DNA of 19,823 bases, taken from an uncultured Eubacteriales bacterium (GTDB lineage Bacteria; Bacillota; Clostridia; Lachnospirales; Lachnospiraceae). This document shows positions 7,566-13,909 of the stretch, piece after piece (position 1 is the first letter of the stretch; each line of letters opens with the position of its first letter). The DNA lies in NCBI GenBank assembly GCA_949297565.1, contig CASFUI010000197.1:1-19823 (forward strand), written 5' to 3'. The notes under the pieces are model-generated. The model saw only the letters and a program-made list of their open reading frames with translations. It had not been told where the DNA came from and did no database searches. The position numbers were made by a program, and so were the translations under genes.

Positions 7566-7685
7566 TCACCTATATAGTTTATTGAAGTACGGTCCTCCGT
7601 ACTGGCTTATAATCATCGCCGCGAGGGCCGGGTTGGTCTGCTTTATGTTAATAGGGTACTCAAGACGTTTTTCGTAATTCCACAT
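7566..7685 (-). pseudogene. cotJC: cotJC remnant (spore-coat manganese-catalase family), first 39 codons
   Basis: The ORF encodes MWNYEKRLEYPINI followed by KQTNPALAAMIISQYGGP, which is the conserved N-terminus of CotJC. It then diverges to YFNKLYR and stops at 39 residues, whereas the family is usually near 190. All the metal-binding residues of the catalase fold are therefore missing. The start is one base after the cotJB stop and has AGGAGG nine bases upstream, as in an intact cotJ operon. The divergence point coincides with a perfect seven-pair hairpin (7586-7603). The lysR gene follows immediately, so a deletion that joined cotJC to the lysR upstream region is the simplest explanation. 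Confidence 0.85.
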
Positions 7686-7686
7686 A

Positions 7687-8181
7687 TCAGCATCCCTCCT
7701 TTTCCCAAGGCATAGGCGTAGCTACCCATGTCCAGTAATTATCGCTCTCAACACCCGTAAAATTAAGCGGTCCGCAATGCTTCTCATACATTGCAACTGC
7801 CTCCTGGTAACGCGGTTTCATTTTGTTAAAATAGGCAAGAGCTTCTACATCATCAGGATGAGTATCAAGATACAAAAGAGTTTCCGTCATTATAAATCCA
7901 AGCTCATATACATTCATCATAAGTCTCTTTTTATCCCCAACGAACTCAGCGCCCATATTAGAACAATTCATTCTGTTCATATTGTTCCTGCTGTTCATGC
8001 CGTCCATTCTGTTCATACCGTCCATTCTGTTCATACCGTCCATTCTGTTCCTGTCATTCATACAGCACATTCCGTCCATGTTATTTCTGGTATTCATATT
8101 ATTTCTGGCATTCATATTACCTCTGCTGTTCTGGGTGCAGCTTCTCGAATTCATCATATTCCCCGAATAATTATTGTTCAT
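7687..8181 (-). CDS. cotJB: CotJB spore-coat protein with long Met/Asn-rich N-terminal extension
   Basis: A 164-residue protein. The C-terminal half (about 83-164) is CotJB-like: KKRLMMNVYELGF, YLDTHPDDVEAL, YEKHCGPLN and a terminal PMPWE. CotJB is a small inner-coat protein assembled by the mother cell with CotJA and CotJC. Residues 1-78 are an added low-complexity segment of Met, Asn, Arg and a few Cys, including three MDGMNR-type units encoded by 18-base tandem repeats. I chose the ATG at 8181 because GGAGG lies six bases upstream and it overlaps the cotJA stop; an ATG six bases earlier sits directly on the Shine-Dalgarno. The extension might bind metal or promote cross-linking in the coat (speculative). 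Confidence 0.9.
   Translation of the reverse strand: MNNNYSGNMMNSRSCTQNSRGNMNARNNMNTRNNMDGMCCMNDRNRMDGMNRMDGMNRMDGMNSRNNMNRMNCSNMGAEFVGDKKRLMMNVYELGFIMTETLLYLDTHPDDVEALAYFNKMKPRYQEAVAMYEKHCGPLNFTGVESDNYWTWVATPMPWEKEGC
8001..8050. repeat. 18-base tandem repeat within cotJB
   Basis: Unit CGTCCATTCTGTTCATAC occurs at 8001-8018 and 8019-8036, with a partial third unit to 8050. It encodes the MDGMNR repeats on the minus strand. Copy number is likely to vary by slippage. Confidence 0.9.
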
Positions 8182-8330
8182 CTGCATCCTCCCTTGAAAG
8201 GTTTATCAAGAACCGCAAACAACGTACCTCTGGATAATGCCTTGCATGGCTCATAAATATCACCCCATCGCTGCCACGGCACATATGCCATGCCAACTAC
8301 CTGAAGCGAAGCCGATTTCATACAGTCCAT
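8178..8330 (-). CDS. cotJA: CotJA spore-coat associated protein
   Basis: A 50-residue ORF whose core AYVPWQRWGDIYEP, followed by ALSRGTLFAVLDKPF, is the CotJA signature. CotJA is a small mother-cell protein needed for CotJC incorporation into the spore coat in Bacillus. GAGG lies five bases before the ATG. Its TGA overlaps the cotJB ATG, indicating translational coupling. It is the first gene of the cotJ operon and a sporulation-type promoter candidate lies just upstream. Length and motif order are normal for the family. Confidence 0.92.
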   Translation of the reverse strand: MDCMKSASLQVVGMAYVPWQRWGDIYEPCKALSRGTLFAVLDKPFKGGCR

Positions 8331-8359
8331 AGAAACCTCATTTAAAAAAGTGTTCTATT

Positions 8360-8387
8360 TAATCTATGTTGTGAATACAATTCTGTT
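8360..8387 (-). promoter_or_regulatory. Candidate mother-cell (sigma-E/K type) promoter of cotJ
   Basis: On the minus strand CATAGATTA (8360-8368) matches the CATAnnnTA -10 box of mother-cell sporulation promoters, with AACA 15 bases upstream as a possible sigma-K -35. The start point would lie about 20 bases before cotJA. Bacillus cotJ is sigma-E dependent, so either mother-cell factor is possible. Confidence 0.4.
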
Positions 8388-8457
8388 CCTTACTTTAGAT
8401 ATACTATGCTGTCAGCTTTGAACAAAACCTCACGCCTCTTTAACAGTCCGTATTAAA

Positions 8458-9330
8458 TCAATAGCACATAACCTCGTAACCCGTATCAGTGACGAGCACC
8501 ATAATCTCCCACTGTGCTGAAGGTTTCTCATCATCTGTGTAAATTGTCCAGCCGTTATTCTCATCTATGTATATATCAGCAGTTCCCATATTAATCATAG
8601 GCTCTATCGTAAATACCATTCCCGGGGCCATTACCATTCCGGTCCCCCTCTTAATCACATAGCTCACAAACGGCGTCTCATGAAACTCAAGACCTATTCC
8701 GTGTCCTCCAACCTCTCTTACAACCGAATACCCGTTTGCCCTTGCATGGTCATTGACAGCCTGAGCCACATCTCCCAGATGTCCCCACGGTTTAACCTGT
8801 TCAAGCCCAAGCTCCACGCACTCTTTAGCCACATCAACAAGTCTCCTGTTCTCAGGCGTGACATTTCCTATGCAGAACATTCTGGAAGAATCGGAAAAGT
8901 ATCCGTCCAGAATAGTTGAGCAGTCAACATTTATAATATCTCCGTCAATCAGTTCGACATTGCTTGACGGTATGCCGTGACAAACCTGCTCATTAATCGA
9001 TGTGCACACGCTCTTCGGAAATCCCTCATAATTAAGAGGCGCCGGAATTCCTCCCATAGCCGTGGTTTTTTCATAAACCATACGGTCAATTTCCTCAGTA
9101 GTCATACCCGCGCGGATATGCTCTCCGACATAATCAAGCACGGCAATATTGATTTTTGCGCTCTCCCTCATTTTCTCAAGCTGAAACTCATTCTTTATAA
9201 TGCTTCTCGGCGGTACCTTGTGAAATTTCTTTCTATAAATTTCAATCTTTTTGTCAAATTCGGCATGGCACTCTCCATACGGCTTTTGACTTTTGCACCA
9301 GCACGGCTCATCTTTTCTCAATTTTTTCAT
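8458..9330 (-). CDS. map: Type I methionine aminopeptidase with N-terminal SEC-C zinc motif
   Basis: A 290-residue cytosolic metalloprotease that removes the initiator Met from new proteins. Residues 1-25 are a SEC-C zinc-binding motif (CWC at 10-12, ECH at 20-22), found on clostridial and some other MetAPs, which may help it contact the ribosome. The catalytic domain has substrate His118 in CHGIP and metal ligands Asp136 (NVDCS), Asp147 (FSDSS), His210 (GGHGIG), Glu243 (TIEPM) and Glu275 (WEIMV). All key residues are present. GGAGG lies six bases before the ATG. It starts 21 bases after the pyrophosphatase stop, so the two are probably cotranscribed. Confidence 0.97.
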   Translation of the reverse strand: MKKLRKDEPCWCKSQKPYGECHAEFDKKIEIYRKKFHKVPPRSIIKNEFQLEKMRESAKINIAVLDYVGEHIRAGMTTEEIDRMVYEKTTAMGGIPAPLNYEGFPKSVCTSINEQVCHGIPSSNVELIDGDIINVDCSTILDGYFSDSSRMFCIGNVTPENRRLVDVAKECVELGLEQVKPWGHLGDVAQAVNDHARANGYSVVREVGGHGIGLEFHETPFVSYVIKRGTGMVMAPGMVFTIEPMINMGTADIYIDENNGWTIYTDDEKPSAQWEIMVLVTDTGYEVMCY

Positions 9331-9351
9331 AGTAATCCTCCATCCATTCTG

Positions 9352-10992
9352 TCACTGCTGCAGCGCCTCCATAATTACCGGAAAGAGCTGTTTTTTGCGC
9401 GACACTACTCCGTCAAGATGCACAGAATCTCCCGTCGGCTGAACATTAAACGCCATGGAGAGCGTCTGTACAGCATTCTTTCCTCCGCACAAAACCTCAG
9501 AACAGCCGTCAAGCACATTGGTAATCATGAAAAATGCCATGTCCAGACCATTCTCCCCGGTAACCTCATCTATATAACCACCCATTATTTTTTGCACGTT
9601 CGCTATCTCATCTGCTTCCATACAGTTTACCTGTCCAACGCCTACAACGACATCACCCACAGCAAATTTCTTAAAATCACGGTTAAACAATTCCTTAGGC
9701 GTCTTGCTGGAAATATTGCTGCCAGCCTTAAACATGGCTCTGCCGCAGCTGTCTATATCAATTTCCGAAAGCTTTGCCAGACTTTGGCACGCATCAATAT
9801 CTGTAGGTGTGCATGTCGGTGACTTTAAAATCAGTGTATCCGATATAATTGCAGCGCACAAAAGCTCAGCCGTTTCCCTGTCAGGCACCAGGTTATTTTC
9901 TTTATACATCTGATAAATAATTGTGGCTGTGCTGCCCAGCGGCTGATTTCTGAAATACACCGGCGACATCGTCTGAATTGAGCCTATTCTGTGGTGGTCG
10001 ATAATCTCAAGTATGTCTGCTGTGTCTACTCCGCTCACAGCCTGGCTCCTCTCATTGTGGTCTACTAAAATAAGCTGCTTTCTGCCATGTCTTAAAAGAT
10101 TTCTTCTGGAAATCATACCTGCATATTTTCCGTTTTCATCGACAACCGGAAAATTACTGAAACGCTTTTTTGACATTACGTCCTGAATGTCCTCTATGTA
10201 ATCAGTAAGACAGAAGGTTACCAGTCCGCTGCGTTTCATCATGTAATAGCTTATAGGCATACTCTGATTTATAAGCCTGGCAACTGTATATGTGTCATAA
10301 TCCGTGACAATGACAGCGCAGTTATTCTCGTCCGCCACCTTGACAATAGTTTTTGACACCTGCGCTCCCTCACAGACCACAATACATCTGGCATTCATCT
10401 CTATTGCACAAAGCTGCGCCTCATACCTGTTTCCAAGTATCACTATATCCCCGTCCTCTATAAACTGCTCCATGAGCTCGGGATTTGCCGCGGCAATCAC
10501 AACCTTTCCGCTGTCAACTGTCTGCTCGGTATTTCCTGTTATAACTCTGGCTTTAAGCGTGTCAACAATATTCATAAACCTTGTATTTGCCCGCGCGAGA
10601 ATATCGCTGTCATAAACCTCAAAATAAGAGCGCGAAATATCTCCTATTGTGACAAGCCCCTTAAGCTCCTCTCCATCAGTTACAGGAAGCGTTACAACAT
10701 TATTACTTTTCATAATATTCCACGCCTCTTTTATGGAAATTTGCTCATCAACACCGTCTATTTCATAAATATCCACATCCTTTACCTGCGGTCTGACGTC
10801 ATTTATATACTCGGGAGGCTTAATCTTAAAGCTGTCAAAAACATACTGTGTCTCCTCATTAAGATGTCCCGCCCTCTTTGCAATATAATTTTTCCCTGTT
10901 ATCAGCGACTTTAATCTCGCATAACACACTGCCGAACACACTGAATCTGTATCAGGGTTTTTATGTCCTATAACGTATACAGGCTTTTCCAT
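9352..10992 (-). CDS. ppaC: Family II inorganic pyrophosphatase with CBS and DRTGG regulatory domains
   Basis: A 546-residue Mn/Co-dependent pyrophosphatase of the DHH family that hydrolyses PPi to phosphate and so drives biosynthetic reactions. Catalytic motifs: GHKNPDTDS (His10, Asp14, Asp16), DHNE at 311-314, DHH at 332-334 and SRKKQ near the C-terminus. An insert of about 240 residues (65-305) carries CBS, DRTGG and CBS domains. In characterised clostridial homologues this insert senses adenine nucleotides: AMP and ADP inhibit and diadenosine polyphosphates activate. I set the start at the ATG at 10992, with GGAG six bases upstream; the longer frame to 11097 would be translated repeat sequence. 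Repeat copy 2 occupies the region directly upstream. Confidence 0.95.
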   Translation of the reverse strand: MEKPVYVIGHKNPDTDSVCSAVCYARLKSLITGKNYIAKRAGHLNEETQYVFDSFKIKPPEYINDVRPQVKDVDIYEIDGVDEQISIKEAWNIMKSNNVVTLPVTDGEELKGLVTIGDISRSYFEVYDSDILARANTRFMNIVDTLKARVITGNTEQTVDSGKVVIAAANPELMEQFIEDGDIVILGNRYEAQLCAIEMNARCIVVCEGAQVSKTIVKVADENNCAVIVTDYDTYTVARLINQSMPISYYMMKRSGLVTFCLTDYIEDIQDVMSKKRFSNFPVVDENGKYAGMISRRNLLRHGRKQLILVDHNERSQAVSGVDTADILEIIDHHRIGSIQTMSPVYFRNQPLGSTATIIYQMYKENNLVPDRETAELLCAAIISDTLILKSPTCTPTDIDACQSLAKLSEIDIDSCGRAMFKAGSNISSKTPKELFNRDFKKFAVGDVVVGVGQVNCMEADEIANVQKIMGGYIDEVTGENGLDMAFFMITNVLDGCSEVLCGGKNAVQTLSMAFNVQPTGDSVHLDGVVSRKKQLFPVIMEALQQ

Positions 10993-10995
10993 ATC

Positions 10996-11151
10996 AATCT
11001 CCATTCCGGAGCGTTTCACGCGCACGGAACGCGAAGAAAATTTCGCGCAGGCAATTTTTCTTCTGCGATAATATCTGTTTGTGACGCTCCGGCACAAACA
11101 GACGCTTGAAAAATAAGCTATCGAGCTTATTTTTCAAGCTAATCTCCATTC
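10996..11151 (-). repeat. Three-hairpin repeat element, copy 2
   Basis: Second copy of the element at 2657-2814, in the same orientation relative to its downstream gene. It is flanked by a perfect 11-base direct repeat AATCTCCATTC (10996-11006 and 11141-11151), whose gene-proximal copy contains the ppaC Shine-Dalgarno. Hairpin A pairs 11033-11042 with 11053-11063, with one bulge. Hairpin B is 11075-11083 with 11093-11101. Hairpin C is a perfect 16-pair stem, 11104-11119 with 11124-11139. The hairpin B loop ACGCTCCGG (11084-11092) is fully complementary to CCGGAGCGT at 11006-11014, next to the Shine-Dalgarno. CGCGAA and TTCGCG (11030-11035, 11042-11047) form an alternative to hairpin A. Confidence 0.85.
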
Positions 11152-11166
11152 GCAAATAAACCACAA

Positions 11167-11213
11167 AAGACTGCCATAACCGGTACGCCTAAAATACCGA
11201 ATATAACAGTCTT
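11167..11213 (-). terminator. Possible terminator after the chemoreceptor gene
   Basis: AAGACTG (11167-11173) pairs with CAGTCTT (11207-11213), with an inner CGGTA/TACCG stem. On the minus strand it is followed by TTTGTGGTTTATTTG, a moderately T-rich tract. Placement 33 bases after the chemoreceptor stop fits a terminator, but the stem is interrupted. Confidence 0.4.
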
Positions 11214-11245
11214 ATGCAGTATACCCTCGTCACTCCGCCGCTGAT

Positions 11246-12652
11246 TTAAGCGCGGAAAATCACTATCTCTGTCTTCTCTGTCTCTCCGAGCTGTCTGAAC
11301 TTATCCTGCATCTTCCTAATAGCCTTCTGGTATACAAAGAATGCATCATATGTCTTATTGAAATACTCCATTGCAAGCTCCGTGTCACCTGCATCCTTAG
11401 CCTTCCAAGACTCGGTAGCATATTTGTGCACATCGTAATGAGCCGCCTTGAGATTAGCAAACTCAGGACATCCGGTAACAGCAGGGTCAGTCTGTGAATT
11501 AATCCAAAGACCAAGCTTGCATTTCTCAGGGTTATTGAGCTGCGTAATCTTTAAGTGCTCAAATTCAACAACATTGTTGTATACACGCCACATAAGTATA
11601 AAGTGATCAATCTCAAAAATTCTCAGCCAATCCTGAAGAGTTACCTCCGCAAAACCGCGCACCATATCGCTTCTTGTCGTATCTATGTAGCGTCCTGTCT
11701 TGTATACATGAACACCCTGCTCAGTACAGCCCTTAGAAAGCTCATCATAGCTGTCTGAAATTCCTGCAACCTGCTTTGTAAAAGCAGACATAACATCTGA
11801 CTGCTTATCAATATCAGAGAATATATCATCAATTTTCTCTTTTATCTCAGTCATCTGAGTGGTCATCTTCTCAATATCCGTAAGCGACTCTTCAACCTTC
11901 TGATTGCCCTCCTCAAGCTTTCTCGTGGTATCGTTCATAGACTCCGCAAGCGTGCCTATATCAGTCTTTAACTCATTTACATACTTTACAATATCCTCTG
12001 CCGATTCAGACGTATTGCTCGAAAGCTGTCTGACCTGGTCGGCAACAACAGCAAAGCCCTTTCCTGCCTCTCCTGCTCTCGCCGCTTCAATGGATGCATT
12101 CAAAGCAAGCAGATTGCTCTGACTTGCAACCTTTTTTACAATATCGACAATCTCGCTGATTTTGTCTATCTTATCCTGGAACTCCTGTACCTGAGCATTT
12201 ATTGTGCTGATCTTGTCAGAAGATTCATTTACAACCTTAATGCTCTCGTTCATATTCGCCGTACTGTTCTGAGCAACGGCAAGCATCTCATGCGTATTGT
12301 CCTGAATATGCCCCATCGCGTCTGATATGCTGTTAATAGAGCTCTCAAGATTATGGCTTTCCTCCTCCATGTCAGCTATCGACTGCGTCTGCTCCTGAAC
12401 TAAATCAAGAGTCTTTTTTACATAAGAATTATCACCGATTGACTCCATAGCCTCGTTAAGTCTCATGACAAAGTTGTTGTTCGCCTTCTTAAAAGCATGG
12501 ATTAACTCATTAAGCTTCTCTCCATACGCCGGCTCCTCAAACGCAGCTACATCAACATCATTATAATTACCGGCTATAACCTCATCCATCATCTGCATAA
12601 GGATATTAATATCGCTGTCCTTCGCCGTAATTTCTTTCTTCTTCCCAAACAT
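11246..12652 (-). CDS. Soluble methyl-accepting chemotaxis protein with C-terminal CZB domain
   Basis: A 468-residue chemoreceptor with no membrane segment, so it should work in the cytoplasm. Residues 60-330 are the coiled-coil signalling domain, with the hairpin tip conserved at about 176-211 (ASQSNLLALNASIEAARA then GEAGKGFAVVA) where CheA and CheW bind. Residues about 345-455 match a chemoreceptor zinc-binding (CZB) domain: His350, Trp355, Cys378 in CKLGLW, His405 and His409. CZB domains bind zinc with a redox-active Cys and sense zinc or oxidants such as HOCl. I chose the start at 12652, with AAGGAG about ten bases upstream; the ATG at 12676 lacks a site. It is divergent from the lipoprotein gene at 12890. 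No other chemotaxis gene is in the window. Confidence 0.92.
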   Translation of the reverse strand: MFGKKKEITAKDSDINILMQMMDEVIAGNYNDVDVAAFEEPAYGEKLNELIHAFKKANNNFVMRLNEAMESIGDNSYVKKTLDLVQEQTQSIADMEEESHNLESSINSISDAMGHIQDNTHEMLAVAQNSTANMNESIKVVNESSDKISTINAQVQEFQDKIDKISEIVDIVKKVASQSNLLALNASIEAARAGEAGKGFAVVADQVRQLSSNTSESAEDIVKYVNELKTDIGTLAESMNDTTRKLEEGNQKVEESLTDIEKMTTQMTEIKEKIDDIFSDIDKQSDVMSAFTKQVAGISDSYDELSKGCTEQGVHVYKTGRYIDTTRSDMVRGFAEVTLQDWLRIFEIDHFILMWRVYNNVVEFEHLKITQLNNPEKCKLGLWINSQTDPAVTGCPEFANLKAAHYDVHKYATESWKAKDAGDTELAMEYFNKTYDAFFVYQKAIRKMQDKFRQLGETEKTEIVIFRA

Positions 12653-12764
12653 AGTGCATTCTCTCCTTCCGCCCATACAGCCTGTACAGCTTTCTCCAAC
12701 AGTACTCAGTTTTCCGGCTTAAGCCCCGCAATCACCGAAAATAATCACGCCGTAAAATAATAAG

Positions 12765-12790
12765 CTATCGGACAAATTTAATTGCTTTGA
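12765..12790 (-). promoter_or_regulatory. Weak candidate motility-sigma promoter for the chemoreceptor gene
   Basis: On the minus strand TCCGATAG (12765-12772) resembles the flagellar sigma -10 box GCCGATAA in six of eight positions, with TCAAA upstream at about the right distance (spacing 1-2 bases short). It would give a leader of about 100 bases. Confidence 0.25.
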
Positions 12791-12816
12791 TACCCTCTTA
12801 TAATTATAAACATAAT
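12787..12816 (+). promoter_or_regulatory. Candidate sigma-A promoter of the substrate-binding lipoprotein gene
   Basis: TTGATA (12787-12792), an 18-base spacer and CATAAT (12811-12816) each differ from consensus at one position. A perfect TATAAT at 12799-12804 lacks a good -35. The start of transcription would be about 65 bases before the ATG at 12890. Confidence 0.45.
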
Positions 12817-12889
12817 ATCATAACAGGGAAAAAAATGAAACACTTATTTTTTCTCACATATTATAATAAAAAATATCAATGGAGTAAAT

Positions 12890-13909
12890 ATGCATTTTAA
12901 ATTTAAGCGTTTTTTTGCTGTTATAATGTGCATCGTCATGGTATGTTCAGGTCTGGTAGGATGTTCGTCAAAAAAGGTCGAAAACAACGAGACCACAACC
13001 ACCAAACTTACGCTCAATGAGGTTGCTCACTCTATTTTTTACGCGCCTCAGTATGTTGCAATCGAAAACGGATACTTTGAAGATGAAGGTATTGAGCTTA
13101 CTCTTGTCACCGGCTTCGGCGCCGACAAGGTTATGACATCTCTTATAAGCGGAGACGCGGATATAGGATTTATGGGCTCTGAATCGTCTATCTATATATA
13201 TACGGGAGGCTCCTCTGATTATGCCGTGAATTTTGCACAGCTCACACAGCGTGCAGGCAACTTCCTCGTCTCAAGAGATAATATAACCGATTTTAAATGG
13301 GACGATATTAAAGGAAAAACCGTTCTCGGCGGCAGAGCAGGCGGAATGCCTCAGATGCTTCTCGAATATATTCTCAAAAAGAACGGGATTGACCCTGAAA
13401 CAGACGTGGAGATTGTTCAGAATATTGATTTCGGCTCTACCGCTGCCGCCTTCGCCTCAGGTCTCGGAGACTTTACCGCCGAGTTCGAGCCGTCCGCCAC
13501 AGCAATAGAAGACGAGGGAAAAGGTTACGTTGTCGCATCTCTCGGAGTCGACAGCGGATATGTACCTTACACTGCGTATTGCGCAAAGAAGAGCTATATA
13601 GAAAAAAATCCTGAAATAATACAGTCCTTCACAAATGCAATCCAGAAGGGACTCGACTATGTAAACAGCCACACAAGCGCTGAGATTGCAGCAGTTATAG
13701 CTCCGCAGTTTACAGAGACCGACATGGACACACTCACAAAAATTGTAGAGCGCTACAAATCTCAGGACACATGGAAGGGCGACACAATATTCACAGAGGA
13801 GTCATTTAACCTGCTCACCGATATTTTAAAGCAGGCAGGCGAACTCAACGAGGATGTTCCTTACGATAAACTTGTTGACACAAGCTTTTCAGAGAAATCT
13901 GTCAAATAA
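12890..13909 (+). CDS. ABC-transporter substrate-binding lipoprotein (NMT1/SsuA-like), orphan
   Basis: A 339-residue extracytoplasmic solute-binding protein. The N-terminus is a lipoprotein signal with lipobox LVGC, Cys25. The two-lobed NMT1/THI5/SsuA-like fold is recognisable from FYAPQYVAIENGYFEDEGIE (about 50-69), GDADIGFMG and the second-lobe segment GKTVLGGRAGGMPQ. Relatives bind thiamine pyrimidines, riboflavin, sulfonates or nitrate; the ligand here cannot be told from sequence. TGGAG lies five bases before the ATG. No permease or ATPase gene is in the window, so it either works with a transporter elsewhere or as a sensor. Its 3' end overlaps the convergent P-type ATPase gene by 21 bases. 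Confidence 0.88.
   Translation: MHFKFKRFFAVIMCIVMVCSGLVGCSSKKVENNETTTTKLTLNEVAHSIFYAPQYVAIENGYFEDEGIELTLVTGFGADKVMTSLISGDADIGFMGSESSIYIYTGGSSDYAVNFAQLTQRAGNFLVSRDNITDFKWDDIKGKTVLGGRAGGMPQMLLEYILKKNGIDPETDVEIVQNIDFGSTAAAFASGLGDFTAEFEPSATAIEDEGKGYVVASLGVDSGYVPYTAYCAKKSYIEKNPEIIQSFTNAIQKGLDYVNSHTSAEIAAVIAPQFTETDMDTLTKIVERYKSQDTWKGDTIFTEESFNLLTDILKQAGELNEDVPYDKLVDTSFSEKSVK

Noticed and set aside
8001..8050. Short regular repeat considered as a CRISPR array
   Set aside because: Units are directly abutting with no spacers and are in frame within cotJB.
7777..8256. Long plus-strand frame with HSVHTVHSVHTVH-like repeats
   Set aside because: It is the antisense of the cotJB tandem repeats; it has no ribosome-binding site and the minus-strand frame matches CotJB.
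9352..10992. Mn-pyrophosphatase considered as a c-di-AMP phosphodiesterase or RecJ-like DHH protein
   Set aside because: The CBS-DRTGG-CBS insert, GHKNPDTDS start and C-terminal SRKKQ are specific to family II pyrophosphatases.
10993..11097. N-terminal extension of the pyrophosphatase frame to 11097
   Set aside because: The added residues are translated from the hairpin repeat, and the ATG at 10992 has a proper Shine-Dalgarno and begins the conserved family N-terminus.
12757..12770. ATAAGCTATCG resembling hairpin C of the repeat, a possible element remnant
   Set aside because: Only about 11 bases match, there is no second arm, and the bases form part of a plausible promoter box.
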